A DNA stretch of 64,000 nt from Paenibacillus lupini (lineage in GTDB: Bacteria; Bacillota; Bacilli; Paenibacillales; Paenibacillaceae), in assembly GCF_011761355.1 (NCBI RefSeq), contig NZ_JAASRW010000001.1:744001-808000 (forward strand). The letters are read 5' to 3'. The notes beneath the pieces are model-generated. The model was not told the DNA's origin. It searched no databases and saw only the letters and a list, made by a program, of their open reading frames with translations. Positions 34,010 to 43,170 of the stretch are shown one piece after another (the stretch's first letter is position 1; each line of letters opens with the position of its first letter). A program made the position numbers and the translations under genes.

Positions 34010-34205
34010 CACCAAGATGAGGTAGAGGTCGCGATGTTGATGACTACATCGGAGGAGGTCCAGTAGAGACCATAGATTCCGATGGAAAGGCAACACCGCC
34101 GAAGCTGTCCAGTTTACTGACTGTGATGGGCTGGGGCCGTACCCGAATAGGGGCGGAACTGTCATATGGCTGTAATCAACAGCGGTATGTTGTGCTATCT
34201 TGATA
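34010..34205 (+). promoter_or_regulatory. Lysine riboswitch (L box)
   Basis: Conserved L-box blocks appear in order: GAGGTAGAGGTCGCGATG, GGAAAGGC then CCGCCGAAG, GGGCTGGGGCCG, and GGAACTGTCA. CAAGAT at 34013-34018 can pair with ATCTTG at 34197-34202 as the closing stem. The next element is a terminator, then the permease gene. Lysine binding should stabilise the terminator. A TATAAT at 33976-33981 is the likely promoter -10. Confidence 0.85.
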
Positions 34206-34228
34206 CATGGAAAGTGGGGAAGATAAGG

Positions 34229-34266
34229 CGGTCTTTCTTCAATACTTGAGAAAGACGGCTTTTTTG
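34229..34266 (+). terminator. Riboswitch-controlled terminator
   Basis: GTCTTTCT (34231-34238) pairs with AGAAAGAC (34249-34256), extended by GGC/GCC-type pairs at the base, and is followed by six T residues. It lies between the lysine aptamer and the permease start. Confidence 0.75.
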
Positions 34267-34329
34267 CGTTTTAATGCAGCTATTTATTGGGACACTAATG
34301 GGAAAAGAGATAAGGGGAGAGTTCAGTTC

Positions 34330-35763
34330 GTGGAAGAGAACAAATTACGCAGAGGCCTAAAGTCGAGACATATGGCGATGATTTCCCTCGGCGGATCGAT
34401 TGGAACAGGACTATTCCTGGCAAGCGGCGGAGCCATTCATGATGCTGGTCCAGGCGGTGCCCTGCTAGGTTATTTTATTATTGGTATCATGGTTTATTTC
34501 TTAGTTACCAGCCTCGGGGAAATGGCAACTTATATGCCGGTATCCGGAACATTTAGTACTTATGCAACAAGATTCGTAGATCCATCCTTTGGTTTCGCAC
34601 TAGGGTGGAACTATTGGTATAACTGGGCGATTACGATTGCAGCTGAGCTGTCTGCGGCAACATTAATTATTAAGTTCTGGCTGCCAGACAGTCCGTCATT
34701 TATATGGAGTGCCTTATTCCTTGCCTTGATGGTAGGACTTAACTTGCTTTCTGTAAAAGGATACGGGGAATCGGAATATTGGTTTGCTATGATCAAGATT
34801 ATTACGGTCATAGTCTTTATTGCTATCGGTCTGCTCATGATCGTTGGGATCTGGAAAGGTGATGCGGTAGGCTTCAGTAACTTTACTGCTGGCGATGCTC
34901 CGATCTCAGGCGGTTGGCTTGCAGTACTTGGTATTTGTATGGCGGCAGGCTTCTCGTTCCAAGGAACGGAGCTCGTTGGTGTTGCAGCAGGGGAATCCGA
35001 GAATCCTCGGGAAAATGTTCCTCGCGCGATTCGCAGCGTATTCTGGAGAATTCTGTTGTTCTACATCTTGGCCATCTTCGTAGTAGGTATGCTTATTCCA
35101 TTCACAACAGATACACTTGCTGAAGGAAGTGTAGCGGCAAGTCCGTTTACGATTATTTTTGAAAAGGCTGGCCTGAGTGTAGCTGCATCCGTTATGAATG
35201 CGGTTATCTTAAGCTCAGTATTGTCTGCCGGCAACTCAGGGATGTACGCATCCACTCGTATGCTATGGGTATTGGCGAAAGAGGGCAAGGCTCCGAAACT
35301 CTTTGCTAAGCTTAACAAACGGGGGATCCCGGTCTATGCCTTGCTTGCTACTGCAGCAATTGGTATGCTCGCTTTCCTGGCTTCCTTCTTCGGTGACGGT
35401 CAAGTATACATCTGGCTGCTGAATGCATCCGGCATGTCCGGTTTTATCGCTTGGCTTGGTATTGCGGTGAGCCATTACCGTTTCCGCAAAGCTTATGTTG
35501 CTCAAGGGAATAAAGTAGATGACCTGCCATACCGCTCGTTATGGTTTCCGATTGGTCCAATTCTTGCAGGCATCATGTGTATGATTGTCATCATTGGCCA
35601 GAGTCTCAGCGCTTTCTCAGATGGTAAGGTTGATTGGGTGTTCATGCTTGCTTCGTATATCGGTATTCCGTTCTTCCTGGTCATCTGGCTGGGATACAAA
35701 TGGAAATATAAAACCAAAGTATTAAAGCTTGAAGAATGTAATCTCGATCCTACAGTTGATTAG
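34330..35763 (+). CDS. lysP: Lysine-type amino acid permease (APC family)
   Basis: A 477-residue transporter with 12 predicted helices and the APC amino-acid permease opening MISLGGSIGTGLFLASG, then LVTSLGEMATYMPVSGTF and a central FSFQGTELVGVAAGESENP. This is the lysine/arginine permease (LysP) pattern. The L-box just upstream strongly supports lysine as substrate. GTG 34330 is chosen because AAGGGGAGA lies 9 bases upstream; a longer frame from 34207 begins inside the terminator hairpin and cannot be the true start. It imports lysine when the internal pool is low. Confidence 0.8.
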   Translation: MEENKLRRGLKSRHMAMISLGGSIGTGLFLASGGAIHDAGPGGALLGYFIIGIMVYFLVTSLGEMATYMPVSGTFSTYATRFVDPSFGFALGWNYWYNWAITIAAELSAATLIIKFWLPDSPSFIWSALFLALMVGLNLLSVKGYGESEYWFAMIKIITVIVFIAIGLLMIVGIWKGDAVGFSNFTAGDAPISGGWLAVLGICMAAGFSFQGTELVGVAAGESENPRENVPRAIRSVFWRILLFYILAIFVVGMLIPFTTDTLAEGSVAASPFTIIFEKAGLSVAASVMNAVILSSVLSAGNSGMYASTRMLWVLAKEGKAPKLFAKLNKRGIPVYALLATAAIGMLAFLASFFGDGQVYIWLLNASGMSGFIAWLGIAVSHYRFRKAYVAQGNKVDDLPYRSLWFPIGPILAGIMCMIVIIGQSLSAFSDGKVDWVFMLASYIGIPFFLVIWLGYKWKYKTKVLKLEECNLDPTVD

Positions 35764-35773
35764 GAACATGCAA

Positions 35774-35806
35774 AAAGCAGAGGCGGCCCGCCTCTGCTTT
35801 TTTTAT
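35774..35806. terminator. Bidirectional terminator between lysP and DUF11 gene
   Basis: AAAGCAGAGGCGG (35774-35786) pairs with its complement at 35788-35800, with A tracts before and T tracts after. It serves both the plus-strand permease and the minus-strand gene ending at 35813. Confidence 0.8.
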
Positions 35807-35812
35807 TGCCAA

Positions 35813-37501
35813 TTATTCGATGTTCTGGTCAAGCGGTAAAACAAGTTCATTAGACAAGCTTTCATCGGAATAGAGAGTATCTTCATAATAATAGTGATAC
35901 CGTGCAATGTAGCGCGAAATCACCTGGGTTAAGGTTTCATCCTGAATCTCCTCCGAGTCCGATACATAGATCCAATAGGTCACTCTAACCGTTGCTCCTG
36001 GGGAGAGCAAACCAAGATACACTCCTTCCTCGAGCGTAAAACCAAGTACTCGAATATCATCAACCTGCGGATCCAGCAAGTAAAAGCCTTGCGGATTTCC
36101 CGTACGGAACAACGTGACCTCTGCAGAGAGATTCCCAGTGTTCTGAACAAGTATGGTAAAGGCCACGGATTCTTCAACTTCATAATACATAGGCTGAGCA
36201 GTTGCCGTGACCTTGATTTTTGGTGCCAGTATTACGGTTACAACGGAATTTGACAAGGCATTTTGTTTGACAACTCTACCATCTGACAGCCGATACGTAT
36301 AATCCACCTGTACCTGATTAATTATTTGCCCATACTCAATTACTGCTTGCAGCTTCTGTACGACAACCTGGTAACTGACGACGGTACTTGAGCCAGCTAA
36401 CAAGGTACCAAGCGAGATACCAGGACCAAGCGATGTACCTTGTCTTGGCACGCCTCCAATCACTATACTGTTTGGAACAAATACAGTTCCCGGCGGGAGA
36501 AGATTCGTCAATTGTGCGTCAACCGCAAAACTGCTGTCATTTGTGACCGTTGTCGTATACGTCAGCGTTGAACCAATCGTATCTTGGGAATGATTGACGG
36601 CTAGGTTAACTGTCAAAGTCGGGGTAATGACACTAAGCACAAGCAGGTTGGCAAGAGTACTGTATGAGGTGCCATTCACCGTATAGTCGACAATAGCTTG
36701 GAAAGTGACTTCCGAATCAAGCGGCATTTGAGCGAGTCGAATACCAACTCTAACGGTTACCGTAGCACCAGGAGCGAGATAACCAATAACAATACCATTA
36801 TTCGGATCAATCCATGGAACAAGTACACCATCAATAACGACACTGCCAGGTATGAAGGTGAAGCCTTCAGGCAGCGGGAGGCGAATCACTACATTCTCCA
36901 TTGGCAATAAACCTTCATTGTGTAAGACAAGATCATAGAAAATAACATCACCAAGGAACGTAACTGGCGTGCTTAATCTGGCATGGACATTCAATAGGAA
37001 AGGCACGACTTCAAGGGTGATTCGGTTCGACTGAACCGTATCCGATACGACTCTCCCATCCTGCGTTGTAAAGCTGTAGTTGAGCGTCGCCTCGTTTTGA
37101 AAGATATTAGCAGGTGGGAACGATATGACAATCGCTTGGAATATAAGCTGAACGGTACTTCCAACCGGGACACTCCCAATCAAAATGCCTGAGGCTGGTG
37201 ACGCTCCCGGCAGGGGAGCGCCATCCAGCAGGACGCTGTTGGGGATAAAAGATAACCCTGTTGGCAGAACGTCAACCAGAGTTACATTTGCAGACCGATT
37301 GCCAGTATTGCCTATTACAATCGTAAAGGTCACGGTTTGATTAAGGATGAGCTTCGAGGGAGCTGCGCTTTTCTGTGCGGTTAATATTGGCCCTACCAAA
37401 GGCGTCAGTACCGTATTGGAATAAGCGACACTTTCATAAGCACCACTTCTGAACCGGACAAGAGTCTGGTTCAGAAGCTTGAAGTTATGAGCTGGGGTCA
37501 T
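35813..37501 (-). CDS. DUF11-repeat protein, 3' part in a shifted frame
   Basis: A 562-residue frame starting with ATG that overlaps the stop of the upstream 2237-residue frame by ATGA. Its opening (PAHNFKLLNQTLVRFRSGAY, then SNTVLTPL) is the second half of a DUF11 unit whose first half ends the upstream frame. It is therefore the continuation of the same protein rather than a separate gene. It holds four more DUF11 units; the last three are more divergent, and the final one (FRTGNPQGFYLLDPQVDDIR) replaces the usual turn. No sorting signal or membrane anchor is seen at the end. Confidence 0.75.
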   Translation of the reverse strand: MTPAHNFKLLNQTLVRFRSGAYESVAYSNTVLTPLVGPILTAQKSAAPSKLILNQTVTFTIVIGNTGNRSANVTLVDVLPTGLSFIPNSVLLDGAPLPGASPASGILIGSVPVGSTVQLIFQAIVISFPPANIFQNEATLNYSFTTQDGRVVSDTVQSNRITLEVVPFLLNVHARLSTPVTFLGDVIFYDLVLHNEGLLPMENVVIRLPLPEGFTFIPGSVVIDGVLVPWIDPNNGIVIGYLAPGATVTVRVGIRLAQMPLDSEVTFQAIVDYTVNGTSYSTLANLLVLSVITPTLTVNLAVNHSQDTIGSTLTYTTTVTNDSSFAVDAQLTNLLPPGTVFVPNSIVIGGVPRQGTSLGPGISLGTLLAGSSTVVSYQVVVQKLQAVIEYGQIINQVQVDYTYRLSDGRVVKQNALSNSVVTVILAPKIKVTATAQPMYYEVEESVAFTILVQNTGNLSAEVTLFRTGNPQGFYLLDPQVDDIRVLGFTLEEGVYLGLLSPGATVRVTYWIYVSDSEEIQDETLTQVISRYIARYHYYYEDTLYSDESLSNELVLPLDQNIE

Positions 37502-40500
37502 ATCGTAACCACCAGCACATTAAACGTAATAGTTGAAGAGGCCCCTGCTGCTATAGAGCCAATTGAAATACCGGTATTAGGATTACTTGACGGTCTTGGC
37601 GTACCATCAACTATAACACTGCCGTCTACAAAGACGGTGCCGACAGGAACAGGGTCAACCAGGATGACATTATTGACGGTGGCAATACCGAGATTAGTGA
37701 CCACAATCGAATACGTAATCGTATCTCCTACCACCGCATCAATAGCCGTTGTGCTCTTCACAACGGATACATCCGGTGAGGAGACTGGGATGGATAATGT
37801 ATTCGAAGTTACAGTACCTGTAAATATCCGGCCGTCCGGTGCGGTATAAGAATAGCTTCCAGTTGCCGTATTCACAAGCTGCTGAGAAGGCGGCAAGGTT
37901 TGAATAACGACCTCATAGGATACGGAAACAACGACCAATTGTCCTGGATTAACGGTGCCAATCGAGAATCCAGCTGCCGGAACAGCACCAGGCTGAGGAA
38001 CACCGTTTACCTGTACGCTGTTTGGAATAAATGCTCCACCGGATGGTACCGGATCGGTTATCGTTACTTCGGCCGGGAGATTGCCGGTATTGGTCACATG
38101 CAGATCATAAGTGATTGTATCGCCAACTGTTGCATTCACCGTATTGGCTGTTTTTTGGATGGCATTAATCGCCTGATAGACTGGTAAAATGACGGTATTC
38201 GAGAAGGTTGACCCGGAGAACGCACCGGAAGTAAAGGTTGCACTTGCCTGATTGCTGAGCTGAGCAGGTGTTGGCAGACTTGTAATCGTCAAGTTAAAGG
38301 TTATGGTTGATGTTGCCCCCGGAGCAATGGTACCAATCGAGATTCCAGCATTTGGTGAAGCTCCTGGGCGAGGCAGACCATCTACAGTGACACTATCGGC
38401 AACAAAGACGGAGCCGGCAGGGATGGCATCTACAACTACAACGTTATTTATTGGTGCTATACCGCTATTGTTAACTGCAATCGAGTAGGTTACGGTATCG
38501 CCTACAACTGCTGTTGTAACGCCGGCAGATTTGACAACTGCTACGTTTGGTGCGGAGACTTGAATATTGAGCGTATTGGATGTAAGTGATCCGCCTAATG
38601 TACGTCCATCTGGCAAGATGTAGGTATACGTTGCAGATGCTTGGTTCGTAAGCTGCTGTCCAACCGGTAAAGTCTGGATAATGACAGAGAAGGAGACCGT
38701 TGAAGTTGAAGTTACATTGCCGAGCGGTATTCCTGTTGAAGGATCAGCCCCCGGAACGGGCTGGCTATTAACGATAACGCTGTTTGGAACAAAAACGGTT
38801 CCTGCCGGTATAGTATCGGTTAGTATGATATCTGCGCCATAGTTGCCGGTATTAGTTAGAGCTACTGTGTAAGTTACGGTATCGCCAACCGTTGCGTTTG
38901 AAGTGCTTCCGGTTTTTACGGCGCTTAAGATCGGCTGATAGACGGATGTTGTGACTGTATTCGAGAAAGTAACCCCTGAGAAAGCGCCGGAGGTGAAAGT
39001 GACAGAAGACTGATTGTTAAGCACGGCTGGAGAAGGCAGCGAAGTCACGATTACATTAAATAAAATTACTGTTGATCCCCCTGGAGTGATGGCATCAATA
39101 ATGATGCCAGTTGCTGGATTTGCAGCAGGTCTTGGGACACCATCAACCGTAAGGGATCCTGCAACAAAGCTGGATCCGGTTGGAATAGGATCTGTAAATA
39201 AGACATTGCTAATGGATGCAATTCCTGTATTCGTAATAGTTGTCGAGTAAGTAATCGTATCTCCAATTGATACGGCAGTTGAAGGTGTGCTTTTCACAAC
39301 GGATGCATTAGGAGCAGATACCGGGAAAGTAACCGTATTGGATGTGGCTGTCTGGTTAAAAGGCCTGCCGTCTGGCAAGGTATATGAAATGCTGGCAGTA
39401 CCTGTGTCAGATAACTGCTGAGGATTTGGCAAAGTATCGATAACGACAGAGAACATGATTCCCGTTGATGCACCTGCTGCAACAGAACCAACCGGAATTC
39501 CAGTTACTGGATCAACGCCTGGGACAGGGTTTCCTCCGACAATTGCACTGTTTGGTACAAAGGATGTTCCCGCAGGTATATTATCGGTCAAAATAATCGT
39601 TGCCGGATAATTACCGCTATTCGAAACGATAAAGCTGTAGGTTACGGTTTGGCCGACGGAAGCATTAGAGGTACTGGAGCTCTTCGCTACTGCGATAACC
39701 GGCTGATACACAGGTGTAGATACGGTATTCGAATTGGTTAGACCAGAGAACGCACCAGACGTGAAGGTAACCGTACCTGTATTGTTCAGTACGGCAGGAT
39801 CAGGTACTGTGTTAACACTGTTGCTGTAGATAATTGTCGTAGTCCCGCCAGGTGCAATGGGACCAACCAGAACACCTCCCGTCGGATTTGCTGCTGGTGC
39901 AGGAACTCCATTAATCGTAACGGTCCCAGGTACAAAAGAAGATCCTGTTGGAGAAGGGGCGGTAAACTGGACATTATTAATGGTTTCGATCCCGCTGTTT
40001 GTGATTACGGCTGTATAGACGATCGTATCTCCAACGGTAACTGATGTGTAGTTTGCACTTAATACTACCGCGACATTGGGGGCGTTAACGGGAAAGCTGA
40101 CTGTATTGGAATTGACGGAACCGGTAATTGTTCGGCCATCTGCTGGTGTATACGAGTACGAAGCTATTCCTGTATTATTCAGAACTTGTGGGGATGGCAG
40201 TGAAGTAATAACTACCCCAAAGGTAACCGTCGTTGTTCCGCCTGGTGCTAGACTGCCAATATCGATTCCTGTAACGGGAGAAATGCCTGGAAAAGGCACA
40301 CCGTTGACGATTACGCTGTTTTCCGTGAAGGTGGCCCCTGTTGGGATTGTATCTGTGACGATAACGGCAGCAGCTAGATTACCCGTGTTGGAAACAATAA
40401 GGGTGTAGATAATCGAATCACCCAGAGTGGCATTACTCGAGCTCGAACTTTTGACAACTGCAATTTGTGGCTGCGTAACCGGTGTTACTGTCGTATTCGA

Positions 40501-43170
40501 TGCCGTAGTAGCTGAGAATGTACCGGAAGTAAAGCTGGCTGTCGATTGGTTCGTAATCTGTGTAGGGATTGCCATCGTAATGATCACCTCGAATGTTACG
40601 GTAACCGAGGCCCCTGGTGCCAGGCTACCGATAGATATGCCGGAATCTGGGGAAGCCCCCGGCAGGGAAACACCTTGAACCAAGACACTTCCGGGAACAA
40701 AGGCCGTACTTGCTTGAAGTTGGTCGCGAAGGACGATGTTGTTTGCAGTAGCAATACCATTATTCGTCAGTACGGAAGAATAGGTCATCGAATCACCAAC
40801 GACAGCGACTGTCCGGCTCACGCTTTTAACAAGAGACACATTAGGCAATGCAACCTGAACCGTAACCGTATTGGATACGGCGGAGCGATTAACGATATTT
40901 CCGTTAGAGAGAGTGAAGGTATACGCTGTCGTAGCCTGATTCACCAGTTGTCTGGTTGCCGGGTAGGAAACAATATTGACGACATAACTGACTACCGCTG
41001 ATCCGCCTGCAGGAATGGCTCCTACAGGAATACCTGTTACAGGACTTACACCTGGAGTAGGGACGCCATTGATCAGTACGCTGTTCTCGATAAAAGAGCT
41101 GCCGTCGGGAATAACATCACTTAAGGTAACCGTCGCCTCTGCATTTCCAGAATTCGATAAGGTGAAGCTGTACGAGAACGTATCTCCAACCGTTGCATTC
41201 AATGTACTTGCTGATTTGACAATGGATACGACCGCTTCTGAGACCGGAGTGGAGACGGTATTCGAGACAGATGTGCTTGTGAAGGCTCCGGAAGTAAAAC
41301 CTACGCTTGCGATGTTGCTCAGTGACCCGGACGATGGGAGCGAGGTGACACGAATCTGAAAGGTAACGGTTATCGTAACTCCCGCATTAATCGTACCCAA
41401 TGAAATCCCTGCGTTTGGATTTGCAAGCGGTGAGGCAGTTCCGTTAATCGTCACACTGCCGGAAACGAAACTGGCGCCTTGCGGAATCGGATCCGATAGA
41501 ACCACATTCGTAACGGGAGCAATACCATTGTTCGTTAAAAGCAGCGTATAGGTAAGTACATCCTGCACTGCTGCTGCCGTAACGCTAGCCGTCTTCGTAA
41601 TCGTTACATTCGGAGAGGAGGCTGTAATGGTTACGGTATTCGAACTGCTGCCGCCGCTCAGGCTTCTTCCACTTGGCAGAGTGTACGTATAGGTTGAGGT
41701 CGCCTGGTCGATGAGCACAGCAGGAGACGGCAGGATGTTCAGCAGCGTTTGGAAGGTAACGGTTGTTTGACCTGCAGGTGCCAAACTTCCAATGGCGATT
41801 CCAGTTAATGGAGAGGAGGCAGGGCTTGCAGCTCCATTAATCGTGACCGAGCCCGGCACAAAGGTTGAGCCTGCAGGAATATTGTCCAATAAAGTGACAG
41901 TTGCTGCTCTATTGCCTGTATTTCGGGCGAGAATTGTATACGTAATCGTATCGCCGACTGTGGCTGAAGTTGTACTTGCTGATTTGGTTAATGGGATGAC
42001 CGGTTGATAGACTGGAGTAGTTGTGCTGTTAGAAGCTGTCGTACCGGAAAAGGTGCCAATGGTGTAAGAAACATTGGACTGATTGATGAGCTGTGCGCTG
42101 GCTGGCATCGTGGTAACCGCGGCTTGTAAAGTAACGGTAACGGAGCTGTTAGCAGCAACTGTTCCTACGGCAATGCCTGTTCCAGGGTTAGCAGAAGCAT
42201 TTGGTGTTCCGCCAATCGTTACGCTGCCTGCTACAAACGTTGTACCAGCCGGCAGTACGTCAGTCAGCGATACATTCGTAACAGCTTCAACTCCATTATT
42301 GGTGATGACTGATGTATAGGTAATGGTCTCTCCCACCGCGACATCGGTCACATTTACGGTTTTGGCCACCGTCACATTCGGCAGCGACACAGGAAGCGTA
42401 TACGTATTCGATGCCGCTGAACCGGATATCGTACGACCGTCAGGTGGGGTGTAAGTATAGGTGGCCGTGCCTTGGTCTACGAATTGTGGCGGTGAAGGCA
42501 GGGAGTTGACCTGTACATTAAAAGTGATGGTAGAAGTCGCGCCGGCTGCAATTGATCCAATAGCAACACCTGCAGGCGGATTAGCACCTGGAATGACCGT
42601 TCCGTTAACCCGGAATGTACCAGCAATAAAGGAGCTTCCCGTTGGAATGTTATCTGCAAGGGTCACATTCGCTGCAATATTACCTGTATTCGAGACTAAT
42701 AGGGTATAGGTAACTGTACTTCCTACTGTTGCGGTTGTGCGATTTGAGCTTTTGGCTATCCCGATGATTGGGGAGTATACCGGCGTAGATACCGTATTGG
42801 ATGGGATTACCCCAGTAATATTGTCGCCGCCAGCTACCATCTGGAACGTAAAGGCTGCTTTGGCGTTATTGGGCAGCAAAAAAGTACTCGGCAGCGAAGA
42901 TACGACTGCTCGATAAGTTACGATAACAGAGCTGCCTAGATTTAAAGGTCCTAATGGAACGCCGGAAAGAATATCGTTCGTAGGCCTAGGGATTCCACCA
43001 ACCGTAACACTTCCGCTGACAAATGTAAGTCCTGCTGGAAGGGCATCCGTTAGAACAACACTGGCTGCATTGGCCGTACCTGTGTTGCTGACCGTAACCG
43101 TGTAAGTAATCGTATCGCCAACAACTGCACCTGCTACACTTGCGCTTTTAACGACATTAATGGTCGGCGA
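35830..43170 (-). repeat. Nineteen DUF11 coding repeats of about 125 codons
   Basis: Fifteen units in the first frame and four in the second. Two subtypes alternate. One has (S/T)NTGN, ATVTLTDNIP-like and Y(T/S)YTxPDGR. The other has TNNGI, NNV-x-L-x-DPIP and TFTSG(A/T)FS. So the unit of expansion is probably a pair of about 250 codons. The 3'-most units are the most divergent. Confidence 0.75.

Noticed and set aside
34207-34329. A longer N-terminus for the lysine permease
   Set aside because: It starts in and runs through the riboswitch terminator; GTG 34330 has a good ribosome site and begins just before the first membrane helix.
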